Assembly: GCA_012840725.1 (NCBI GenBank)
Contig: DURQ01000005.1
Location: 1-60,730, forward strand
Direction of reading: 5' to 3'
Length of the DNA stretch: 60,730 bases
Source: Bacillota bacterium
Lineage (GTDB): Bacteria; Bacillota; Limnochordia; Darwinibacteriales; Darwinibacteriaceae
Shown: in pieces, positions 50,192 through 57,602 of the stretch
How the letters are laid out: each line of letters opens with the position of its first letter
Numbering within the stretch: the stretch's first letter is position 1
The notes under the pieces: model-generated
Told to the model about the DNA's origin: nothing
Databases searched by the model: none
What the model saw: only the letters and a program-made list of their open reading frames with translations
Made by a program: the position numbers and the translations under genes

Positions 50192-50223
50192 TTAATGATA
50201 ACCTTTATCATTAAAGATGTCAA
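50192..50223 (-). promoter_or_regulatory. dps promoter with embedded Fur/PerR box
   Basis: TTGACA (50223-50218) and TATCAT (50200-50195) are 17 bases apart. Filling the spacer and -10 is a perfect inverted repeat TTAATGATAA-N3-TTATCATTAA (50192-50214), close to Fur and PerR box consensus (NATWATNATWATN). Repression lifted by peroxide or iron loss is expected. Confidence 0.72.
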
Positions 50224-50326
50224 GGGCTTAATTGCCAGGCGGAGCAAGAATATCCCATCGATTGTCGAAATATGTACTGGACGGTGCAGACTAGTGCGAG
50301 AACCAATTTTCCAGGAGGTGCAGCGC

Positions 50327-50872
50327 ATGACGCTTGAGAGAACCAGCGCCGCTGTGGATGTGTTTTCGGCCATCAGGGAGCGGCGGAGTATCCGGAGGTA
50401 CACAGGAGAGCCCATCACCGACGAGCAGCTGAACGCCATCCTTCAGGCAGGCCTCTGCGCCCCCACTGCCAACAACAAGAGGCCGTACCATTTCGTGGTG
50501 ATCCAAGATAGGGCGAGGTTGGAGAGGTTGGCTGAGGGTAAGCCGTACGCACGGATGCTTGCCTCCGCGGCCTGCGGCATCGCGATCTGCGGCGATCAGA
50601 AAGTGGAAGAACGCCTGGAGCATCTCCATGCCGACTGCTTCGCAGCAACCCAAAACATCCTCCTCGCCATCCATGCCCTGGGCCTGGGCGGAGTCTGGCT
50701 GGGCGTTTCCAAGGACTCGGAATGGTACCGGCTGATCAGAGAGGTTTTGGAGCTGCCGGACCACATTGAACCAGCCGCGGTAGTATCCCTGGGGCACCCC
50801 GCCGAGCAGCGGCCCACTCCCAACACTTGGGACGAAAGCAAGATCCATTACGACAAGTGGACAGGTGCGTGA
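50327..50872 (+). CDS. Nitroreductase-family FMN oxidoreductase
   Basis: A 181-residue flavoprotein. FMN contacts: RERRSIRRYTGEPI near the start, GLCAPTANNKRPYHFVV, and GGVWLGVSKDSEWYRLI with VVSLGHPAE at the C-terminal side. The ATG at 50327 follows GGAGGTG; the frame back to 50195 overlaps the Fur-type box. It is divergent from dps across a ~200-base control region, so both may respond to the same stress signal. Substrate (nitro compound, quinone or other) unknown. Confidence 0.88.
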   Translation: MTLERTSAAVDVFSAIRERRSIRRYTGEPITDEQLNAILQAGLCAPTANNKRPYHFVVIQDRARLERLAEGKPYARMLASAACGIAICGDQKVEERLEHLHADCFAATQNILLAIHALGLGGVWLGVSKDSEWYRLIREVLELPDHIEPAAVVSLGHPAEQRPTPNTWDESKIHYDKWTGA

Positions 50873-50935
50873 GCGCCAGCACCCGGGCCGCCAAAACTTA
50901 GCATAGCCCCCGAGCCTCCATTCCATGCAAAGCAT

Positions 50936-50980
50936 AAGAGCCCCGCTTCCACAGATGCGTTCTGCGGAAACGGAGCTCTT
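50936..50980. terminator. Bidirectional terminator after the nitroreductase gene
   Basis: AAGAGCCCCG-CTTCC pairs with GGAAA-CGGAGCTCTT (minor mismatches) around a CAG/CTG-closed loop. It runs into CTTTTCGTT on the plus strand. It lies between two convergent genes. Confidence 0.65.
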
Positions 50981-50997
50981 CTTTTCGTTCTTCAGTT

Positions 50998-51861
50998 TTA
51001 CCCCTTGGTGGCCGAAGTCAGCCCCTCCTTGCTCACGAAGTACTTGGACAGTGTCAAGAAGAGGACGATCATGGGCAGGCTGGCCAAAACGGCGACAGCC
51101 ATCATAATTCCCTCGTCGCTGTGTGTCTCCGCCATGTACCTGGTGATGTACAGCGGAATGGTCTTCATCTCATCGCTCTGCACCACAAGGAGCGGCCAGA
51201 GCAGGCTGTCCCACTGGGAACGGAAAGCCAGGATAGCCAGGGTAGCGATGGCCGGCCCCGAGCTGGGCAGGACGATGCTGCTGAAGATGCGGATTTCGCC
51301 TGCACCGTCGATGCGCGCGGCATCGAGGATCTCGTCGGGGAAGGTGATCAAGTACTGGCGCATCAGGAAGACTCCAAAGGCGTTGGCCAGGAAAGGCAGG
51401 ATCAAACCGGCGTAGGTGTCCTGCAGGCCCATACGCATCACCACCATGTATAACGGAATCATGATGGCCTCAAAGGGAATCATCATGGTGGCCATGATCA
51501 GCATAAAGACCAGATTCCGGCCTTTAAACTTGAACTTAGCCAGGCCGTAGCCGGTGATCGCTGACAGCACCACCGTAAAGAAAGCTACGCTGCCCGCGAC
51601 GATCAGGGAGTTGAGGGCATTGCGGAAGAAGATGAAGTCGTCTTCCGGGCCCTTGATCCCATTCCAGAAGTTAGGCCAGTAAAAGCCTTTGGGGATCCAC
51701 GGATAGGGCAGGCGCAGGATGTCCCTAGCCGGCATGGCCGAAGCCGTGAACATGAAGGCTAAGGGGATCAAAACCAGCACGCAGGCGGCGATAAGGACAA
51801 ACCACATAAAGCCCGTGGAAACATGGCCCAAGTACCAAGAACGCGTCTTTTTCGTGTGCAT
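50998..51861 (-). CDS. CUT1 sugar ABC transporter permease (MalG type, third operon)
   Basis: A 287-residue permease with six spans: YLGHVSTGFMWFVLIAACVL at the N-terminus, periplasmic SAMPARDILRLPYPWIPKGF, and EAA-loop-type LDAARIDGAGEIRIFSSIVL. The C-terminus KEGLTSATKG is usual for the subfamily. It is 27 bases after the MalF-type gene. The sugar is unknown; no glycosidase lies in this operon. Confidence 0.92.
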   Translation of the reverse strand: MHTKKTRSWYLGHVSTGFMWFVLIAACVLVLIPLAFMFTASAMPARDILRLPYPWIPKGFYWPNFWNGIKGPEDDFIFFRNALNSLIVAGSVAFFTVVLSAITGYGLAKFKFKGRNLVFMLIMATMMIPFEAIMIPLYMVVMRMGLQDTYAGLILPFLANAFGVFLMRQYLITFPDEILDAARIDGAGEIRIFSSIVLPSSGPAIATLAILAFRSQWDSLLWPLLVVQSDEMKTIPLYITRYMAETHSDEGIMMAVAVLASLPMIVLFLTLSKYFVSKEGLTSATKG

Positions 51862-51888
51862 AACAACCCTCCTGTCCTCTTGCGGCGC

Positions 51889-52800
51889 CTACATGAAAGT
51901 GACTTCCTCGGTTCGGGAGAGCCTGAGCTGCAGCCAGGTGAATACGAGCATGACCAAAAAGAGCAGGATGCTCATGGCCGTAGCTCTGCCGATCCGATAG
52001 TCCTTGATCGCGGTGTTGTAGATGTTCAGGGTGATCACGTTGATCGGACGCGTAGGCGCTCCGGACGTGGAAAACAGATACTGGGTGCTGAAGGTCTTCA
52101 AGCACTGGATCATGGTCATGACCGAAACCAGCAGCGTCGTTGGCTTGAGCAGCGGGAAGGTGATCCGCCAGAACAGCTGCCAGCGGTTGGCTCCGTCGAT
52201 GAGCGCGGCTTCAGTTAGGCTGTAGGGGATGGCGCCAATACCGGCGACAAAAAGGACGGTAAAATAGCCGATATACTTCCAGAAGTAGACGATGATCGTG
52301 GATAGGCGCAGCATAAAGGTATCAGACAGCCACTTGTAGTTCACACCTGAAGTTCCGAGCAGGGCGTTCATTCCCTGGTTGGCCAGGCCGCGGGGGTCGA
52401 AGATCAGCAGCCAGATCAGGGCAGCTACCACCGAGGAAAGCACTGCCGGTGCGTACAGCGATAGCTGGAAGAAACGGCGGAAACGGGGGATAGACATGAT
52501 GCAGACCGCCAGCAACAGGCTGAACAATACCAGTGGGATGAAGGTTCCCAAAGTAAAGATGGCAGTGTTCTGCACTGACAGCCAGAAATCCTTAGACCTG
52601 AAAAGATAAGTGTAGTTGTCCCAGCCTACAAAACGAGGGGGCCTCAAAGACAGGAGGTTCCTGTTGTAGAAGCTCTCATAAAAGGCGTTGATGATCGGGT
52701 AGAAACTGAAGGCAGAGAAAAAGACAAGGGCGGGCAGGACAAAGAGCCACCCCCACATCGCCTTTTTCCTCTCCATGCTGAATCCTCGTCTGCGGCGCAT
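51889..52800 (-). CDS. CUT1 sugar ABC transporter permease (MalF type, third operon)
   Basis: A ~303-residue permease. First span WGWLFVLPALVFFSAFSFYP; EAA loop EAALIDGANRWQLFWRITFP. The start is the ATG at 52800, six bases after GGAGGG; the longer frame uses a TTG at 52818 without a site. Between binding-protein and MalG-type genes, it forms the membrane channel with the latter. Confidence 0.92.
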   Translation of the reverse strand: MRRRRGFSMERKKAMWGWLFVLPALVFFSAFSFYPIINAFYESFYNRNLLSLRPPRFVGWDNYTYLFRSKDFWLSVQNTAIFTLGTFIPLVLFSLLLAVCIMSIPRFRRFFQLSLYAPAVLSSVVAALIWLLIFDPRGLANQGMNALLGTSGVNYKWLSDTFMLRLSTIIVYFWKYIGYFTVLFVAGIGAIPYSLTEAALIDGANRWQLFWRITFPLLKPTTLLVSVMTMIQCLKTFSTQYLFSTSGAPTRPINVITLNIYNTAIKDYRIGRATAMSILLFLVMLVFTWLQLRLSRTEEVTFM

Positions 52801-52827
52801 GATTTCCCTCCGAAACAAAGTAGTGAA

Positions 52828-52852
52828 GAAGCCCGAGACCAGCCCGGGCTTC
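52828..52852 (-). other. Intercistronic hairpin, third ABC operon
   Basis: GAAGCCCG/CGGGCTTC arms around a nine-base loop, 20 bases after the binding-protein stop (52872) and 28 bases before the permease ATG. No T-run. Same position and likely role as the hairpins at 4155-4186 and 39684-39716. Confidence 0.6.
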
Positions 52853-52871
52853 TCAACAGCTTGCGGCTAGA

Positions 52872-54152
52872 TTAATACGTATCGTCCAGCACTTCCTGGA
52901 TCTTCTCGCGCAGGATGTCCAAGGCCTCGCGGGTATCCATGTTCTCCAGCATGACGCTCTCCACGGCTTCCTTGATGAAGCGCTCGAACTGGTAGCCGTT
53001 CTCATGCAGGAAGACGATGTGCCCTCTCTCCATATCGTTCATGAACACATCCATGTAGGGCAGTTCCATGAACCTTGGGTCTTCGAGCAGGTCGTTGCGG
53101 GGCTGGATGATGTTGACGACTTCCAGGTACTCCCACGGATGGTCGAGCATGTAAGCGGCGAGCTTCCATGCCCAGTACTGCTTCTCCTGAGAAGCCTGGG
53201 CATTCACCATCAGATAGTGGCCGTAGTAGGAGCAGGCAACATCCTGAACGGCGTTTTCAAACACCGGGTAAGGAACAACGCGCCATTCGCCGCTCTCGAA
53301 GAACTCCTCGTTGTCGATGCGCAGACGTCCCTGCTGGTAGAAACCGGACAGGCACATGGCGATGTCGTTGTTGTCATAGTCCCAAACCTTGCGGGCAGCG
53401 GTGTAGGTCGGGCTGCCGAGATTGCGTCCATGAGGGCCGAACTCCCGGAACCACTCGAGCACCTGGATCCAAGCCTCGTCATTGACGATCGCGGTCTTGC
53501 CATCCTCGCTGAGCAGGGCGCCGCCGAGCTGCTCGACCATGGGCAGCATAGCTACAAGGTAATAAGGATAGCGGAAGTCAAAACCGCGGCGGATGATGAT
53601 GTCGCCTTCGCGGATGACCAGCTTCTCGGAGATCTCGATCATTTCTTCCCATGTCTTGGGATAGTCCACATCGGGATCAAGCCCGGCATCGCGGAAGATC
53701 CGGTCGTTAATGTAAATGGACCAGTTGGTGAGTTCGAGAGGCAGGCCGTAGATCTCGCCATCCAGGGTAACGGGATCAAAGGTGCCCGGCAGGTAGTTGG
53801 CGATGAGTTCTTCGGCATTGGCATAGCCCGCAGCTTCGTAGTTCACCGGGGCCACACGGCCGTGGATGACATAGCCGTACTCCTGCTCAATCGGCAGGTT
53901 GAACAGGTCAGGAGCGTTCTGAGCGGAGAAAGCAGTGAGCACGAGATCGCCCATCTTGGCCGCTTCGTAAACTACCCTCTTCACGGTCACGTTGGGATAC
54001 AGCTTCTGGAATTCCTCAATGTAGCGGTTCTCTATCTCTGTGCGGTTGTCGTCGGTGTGTGTCCAGTAAACTATTTCAATGTTTTGAGCACTGGCCAGGC
54101 TGGTGAAGACCAAGGACAGCAGAACAAACATCAGTACAAAGGCTTTCTTCAA
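52872..54152 (-). CDS. Extracellular sugar-binding protein, family 1 (third operon)
   Basis: A ~426-residue binding protein. The best start is the TTG at 54152 with AAGGAG eight bases upstream; this places the signal peptide KKAFVLMFVLLSLVFTSLAS at the very N-terminus, cleaved near SLASA-Q. No lipobox Cys. Mature landmarks: IVYWTHTDDNRTEIENRYIE, ALDILREKIQEVLDDTY at the C-terminus. First gene of the operon with two permeases. Substrate unknown. Confidence 0.9.
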   Translation of the reverse strand: MKKAFVLMFVLLSLVFTSLASAQNIEIVYWTHTDDNRTEIENRYIEEFQKLYPNVTVKRVVYEAAKMGDLVLTAFSAQNAPDLFNLPIEQEYGYVIHGRVAPVNYEAAGYANAEELIANYLPGTFDPVTLDGEIYGLPLELTNWSIYINDRIFRDAGLDPDVDYPKTWEEMIEISEKLVIREGDIIIRRGFDFRYPYYLVAMLPMVEQLGGALLSEDGKTAIVNDEAWIQVLEWFREFGPHGRNLGSPTYTAARKVWDYDNNDIAMCLSGFYQQGRLRIDNEEFFESGEWRVVPYPVFENAVQDVACSYYGHYLMVNAQASQEKQYWAWKLAAYMLDHPWEYLEVVNIIQPRNDLLEDPRFMELPYMDVFMNDMERGHIVFLHENGYQFERFIKEAVESVMLENMDTREALDILREKIQEVLDDTY

Positions 54153-54346
54153 GTCAGTTTCTCCTTTCTCGTGACGAATTGAGGCGCTGCACAAGTCCTA
54201 CTTGTTCCTCTTTATTCCCCCTTTACGCCCAGCGCGGCGTTTACGTTTTAAAAAATGAACATGAGCAGAACATACTTCTCCAACAAAATTGGGATTCCTT
54301 CCTTAACACCTTATGTCAGGAGTTAGTCAATTTTGGAAAAAATTGA

Positions 54347-54364
54347 GACACCTGTTAAGGTGTC
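54347..54364 (-). terminator. Terminator overlapping the DUF1540 stop codon
   Basis: GACACC/GGTGTC with a six-base loop that contains the TAA stop of the DUF1540 gene. It is followed leftwards by TCAATTTTTTCC. Confidence 0.7.
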
Positions 54365-54573
54365 CCCTTGTCACGGAATGTCTTGCAGCAGGTGGCTTCA
54401 CACGATCCCACTGATGTCTCCCCAAATTGATCCACGATGCTCTGCGTATCTGGATAGTCATAGCTCTCTGGAAGGCTAGCCCCGATTTCATCACTTGTGA
54501 TCAAGATGCTCTTGGCGGTACAGTAATTGTCGTCCCACCACTGGCAGTTCTGAACAGTGCAGTGGACTTCCAT
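54355..54573 (-). CDS. DUF1540-domain small cysteine-rich protein
   Basis: A 72-residue protein with six Cys: CTVQNCQWWDDNYCTAKSIL in the first half and CEATCCKTF at the end, the DUF1540 pattern. It probably binds a metal (zinc or iron); the role is unknown, though relatives are common in anaerobic Bacillota. It stands alone with its own terminator. Acidic middle part (GETS, DEIG). No signal peptide. Confidence 0.85.
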   Translation of the reverse strand: MEVHCTVQNCQWWDDNYCTAKSILITSDEIGASLPESYDYPDTQSIVDQFGETSVGSCEATCCKTFRDKGTP

Positions 54574-54663
54574 CTTCAGCCTCCTTCGGGTTTTCGTCTC
54601 CCTTAGGGTTCCAGATCTCCGGAAGACTTATACCCAGGCGGGGAAGCCCCCAAGCGCGAAAAA

Positions 54664-54686
54664 GGTGCAGCCGAGATGGCTGCACC
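54664..54686 (-). terminator. Strong terminator with no clear gene before it
   Basis: GGTGCAGCC/GGCTGCACC, perfect nine-base stem with a five-base loop, followed leftwards by TTTTTCGCG. The gap 54574-55043 otherwise holds only the frame at 54700-54834 and the phosphatase terminator. It suggests a small RNA or a decayed gene between 54690 and ~54900. Confidence 0.7.
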
Positions 54687-54699
54687 GCGCAGAGAAAAC

Positions 54700-54834
54700 C
54701 TAATCCTTGATCGTGACAAAGTGGCGCAAGTCCTGGCTCTGTTCTGTTCCGGAAATAGCGTATCTCTGACTGCGTAGTGTGCTGCGTGCGTGGGTGTCTG
54801 TGTGCAGCGGATCAACTGCAGACCCTGCTGCGGT
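54700..54834 (-). other. Open frame, possible tail of a decayed gene
   Basis: A 44-codon open stretch ends at TAG (54702-54700), 14 bases before the terminator at 54664-54686. It ends in SQDLRHFVTIKD and has no start codon or ribosome site. I cannot assign it; an sRNA is the main alternative. Confidence 0.2.
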
Positions 54835-54920
54835 TCATGACGTTACCTCGGATCCGAGTACTAGTGCATGTCAGCGCGGATCAGGAACCCTCTGCAAAGC
54901 TGACTTCAAGGAGGCCTTAA

Positions 54921-54953
54921 AACAGGCAGCACCCTTGCGGGCAACTGCCTGTT
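54921..54953 (-). terminator. Terminator after alkaline phosphatase
   Basis: AACAGGCAG/CTGCCTGTT perfect stem with a 15-base loop, then TTAAGG leftwards. It lies ~90 bases beyond the phosphatase stop. Confidence 0.6.
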
Positions 54954-55043
54954 CCTCACTTCCACTTCGCTCTCTGTGAATCCTGCCTCGCCCAGAAAGT
55001 TTCAAGCTCCTTAACCAACCGTTAGCAAGCGGTCTGCTGCCGC

Positions 55044-56183
55044 CTACTGTCCTTCCTTCGCAGCGGGGAAATCGCCGATGCCCATGAGTTCGGCGATGCG
55101 CACCGGAATCTCGGTGATCTGCAGGGTCCCAGTGAACCGCTCGGCGCCGGGACCGAAGGCGTAGATGGGCACCATGCTGCCTGTGTGGGCTGTAGCTGCC
55201 CAGCCGTGGGTGACCCCTTCCCCGGACGGATTGCCGCCGGTAATGGCCAAGCCTCCCGTTTCGTGGTCGGCGGTGACCACTACCAAGGTTCCCGGGTTGG
55301 CCCGGGCGAAGTCTAGAGCCAACCCTACCACCTGGTCAAACATGAGCATCTCGCCGATGAGTTCCTTTATGCTGTTGGTGTGCCCGGCCCGGTCGATGCG
55401 GGAGCCTTCTATCAAGAGGAAGAATCCCTGCGGCTCCTGGCTTACCACCTGCAGAGCCCGCTCCGCCATCTCCAGTAGTGATGGCTCGGTGGGGAGGCGC
55501 GTAATGTCAAAACTCATATCTCCCCCAATAAACAATCCGATCAGCTTCAGGTCAGGAGTGATCTCCATATCAAGGAGCCCAGCCCGGTCAGCCACGAAGG
55601 TATACCCTTGCTCCAAGGCCTGCAGGATCAAGGCATTAGACTTGGGCTTTTTCGTAAAGGGGTTTATTCCGAAAGCATCTCCGCCGCCCCCTAAGAGCAC
55701 ATCGACCTCGGCAGCCAGGATGGCCGCGGCAATTTCCCGTTCGAAAGCCCGGTGGTCAGCGTTGACCAAAAAAGCCGCCAACGTGGCATCGGTCAGGCTC
55801 ACGGTGGCCACTACGCCCGTTTTCTTCCCCATCTCCTTGGCCCGCAGGAGGATGCTCTGCACGGGAGTTCCGTCGGGGAGGACACCCAAGCGGCCAGTTT
55901 CCGTGCGAAAACCGGTGGCCAGGGCGGTGGCGGCTGCCGCCGAATCCGTAATTATGTTGTTAGCAGCGAAGTTGATGGACAAACCGGTATAGGGCATGGT
56001 GTCCAAGTTGAGCTGCGAATAGGCTCCCTGCGCCAGGCTGAGCCTCGCCGCAGTGATCTGGCCAAACCCCATGCCGTCCCCGATGAGCAGGATTACGTTC
56101 TTCACCGCCCCTTCGGCCAAGGCTCCTCCAGGCAGCAGCAATGCTAGGACCAGGGCGATCACAAGCCGGCGTACGCTCTTCAC
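55044..56183 (-). CDS. Alkaline phosphatase (PhoA family), secreted
   Basis: A ~379-residue secreted phosphomonoesterase. Residues ~1-24 form a signal peptide (VRRLVIALVLALLLPGGALA). Metal and catalytic residues: Asp in LLIGDGMGFGQ, the Ser nucleophile in IITDSAAAATALATGFRT, His/Asp in LLIEGSRIDRAGH and Asp-His in VVVTADHETGGLA. I prefer the GTG at 56183 (nine bases after AAGGAA) to one at 56192. Smaller than E. coli PhoA, like B. subtilis PhoA/PhoB. No Pho box was identified. Divergent from the dipeptidase-deaminase gene. Confidence 0.92.
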   Translation of the reverse strand: MKSVRRLVIALVLALLLPGGALAEGAVKNVILLIGDGMGFGQITAARLSLAQGAYSQLNLDTMPYTGLSINFAANNIITDSAAAATALATGFRTETGRLGVLPDGTPVQSILLRAKEMGKKTGVVATVSLTDATLAAFLVNADHRAFEREIAAAILAAEVDVLLGGGGDAFGINPFTKKPKSNALILQALEQGYTFVADRAGLLDMEITPDLKLIGLFIGGDMSFDITRLPTEPSLLEMAERALQVVSQEPQGFFLLIEGSRIDRAGHTNSIKELIGEMLMFDQVVGLALDFARANPGTLVVVTADHETGGLAITGGNPSGEGVTHGWAATAHTGSMVPIYAFGPGAERFTGTLQITEIPVRIAELMGIGDFPAAKEGQ

Positions 56184-56390
56184 TCCAGCCACTTCCTTCC
56201 CAACGGTAGTTCACTCAGTCTTCATCTTTGACAGCGATTGGGGAAAACCTGCTCTGGGCGCAGTTTCGAAAAAGTAACTCCAAAAGAAACCCTAACCAGG
56301 CAGGAAATACCATTTCTGTTCAGAAAAGGAAATGTAAACATTTCGCCAATCGGTGACAGGTCACAAAACTGTGAAAGTGGGGTGCAGATC

Positions 56391-57569
56391 ATGAAGAGAA
56401 ACGTTTCCGTTGTCCTGGTCGTTCTGCTGGTCGCGCTGTTGTCACTGCCGGTGCTCGGATTTGAGCTGCCAGAGGGGTTTGTGTATGTCACTGACGTAAT
56501 CCCCACGGTCCAGCTGGAAATCCGCTACTTCACGGACTATAACTTCGTAGGAACGCGCATCAGCGGCTACAACGCTCCAACCGCCATCCTCACCAAAGAA
56601 GCGGCGGAAGCCCTGAAGAAGGCTGCGGAGATCTTGGATGAACAGGGGTACTACATCAAGATCTATGACGCCTACCGCCCGCTGCGTGCCGTGGAGCATT
56701 TCGTGTTCTGGGGTGCGGATCTTGCTGATCAGAAGATGAAAGAGGACTTTTACCCCAATGTGGACAAGTCCCTCCTCTTTGAACAGCGCTACATCGCTCT
56801 CAGATCGGGCCATTCCCGGGGAAGCACAGTCGATCTGACCATCGTCTACAAGGACACCCTTGAAGAAGTGGATATGGGCAGTCCCTTTGACTTCCTCGAT
56901 GAGAGCTCCCATCACGGCACAGATCAGATCACTCCTGAACAGGCTGCCAACCGCGCCATCCTGCGGGATGCCATGGTCGCGGCAGGCTTTGAACCCTATC
57001 CTGAAGAGTGGTGGCATTACAAACTGGAAAATGAACCCTACACCGACAAGTACTTCGACTTCCCGGTGGACCTTTCCGAAGACCGGCGCTGGCAGAGCTT
57101 CCTCGATGAAGCCCTGAAGAAGTCCGTGGCCAGGGCCCGCCAGACCATGAACGAGAATATCGGAGGCCCGTTTGGCGCTGCCATCTTCGACTCGGAGGGC
57201 AACATCATCGTGGTAGCTTCCAACAGCGTTCTGCGGGATCACGATCCCACCGCCCACGCGGAAGTCAACGCCATACGGGAAGCCGGACGCGTCTTGGGGA
57301 CGCATGATCTTTCGGGTTACACCCTCTATGCCACGGGCTATCCCTGCCCCATGTGCCTGGGTGCCATCATCTGGTCCAACATCACCCACGTAATCTACGG
57401 TGCCAGGCCGGAGGATGCGGAGGCCATAGGTTTCCGCGATGACTTCATCTATCGCTTCATCGAAGGGGGCAGGGCAGACAGTTCAGTTCTCCTGATCGAG
57501 GAATACGGGCGCGACGAATGCGTAAAGCTCTTTGAGGAATACGCGGAGAACCAGAAACAGCTTTACTAG
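56391..57569 (+). CDS. Secreted D-Ala-D-Ala dipeptidase (VanX/DdpX) fused to a nucleobase/nucleoside deaminase
   Basis: A 392-residue two-domain protein. Residues 1-23 form a signal peptide (SVVLVVLLVALLSLPVLG). Residues ~25-225 are a VanX-type D,D-dipeptidase: DAYRP, the zinc motif SGHSRGSTVD (His141, Asp148) and EEWWH (Glu206, His209). Residues ~235-392 are a cytidine/guanine-deaminase-like domain: HAEVNAI (His289, Glu291) and PCPMC (Cys319, Cys322), with FGAAIFDSEGN before it. All zinc ligands of both domains are present in one frame. Start ATG 56391 after GGGGTG. The deaminase most resembles GuaD/TadA-like proteins, normally cytosolic. Followed 33 bases on by two membrane acyltransferase genes. 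Confidence 0.9.
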   Translation: MKRNVSVVLVVLLVALLSLPVLGFELPEGFVYVTDVIPTVQLEIRYFTDYNFVGTRISGYNAPTAILTKEAAEALKKAAEILDEQGYYIKIYDAYRPLRAVEHFVFWGADLADQKMKEDFYPNVDKSLLFEQRYIALRSGHSRGSTVDLTIVYKDTLEEVDMGSPFDFLDESSHHGTDQITPEQAANRAILRDAMVAAGFEPYPEEWWHYKLENEPYTDKYFDFPVDLSEDRRWQSFLDEALKKSVARARQTMNENIGGPFGAAIFDSEGNIIVVASNSVLRDHDPTAHAEVNAIREAGRVLGTHDLSGYTLYATGYPCPMCLGAIIWSNITHVIYGARPEDAEAIGFRDDFIYRFIEGGRADSSVLLIEEYGRDECVKLFEEYAENQKQLY

Positions 57570-57602
57570 CAAGGCAGCCAAAAAACACAGGAGGAAACAT
57601 CG

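Noticed and set aside
56391-57569. Vancomycin resistance (vanX)
   Set aside because: No vanH/vanA-type ligase or VanRS system is nearby; VanX-type dipeptidases also serve D-Ala-D-Ala recycling.
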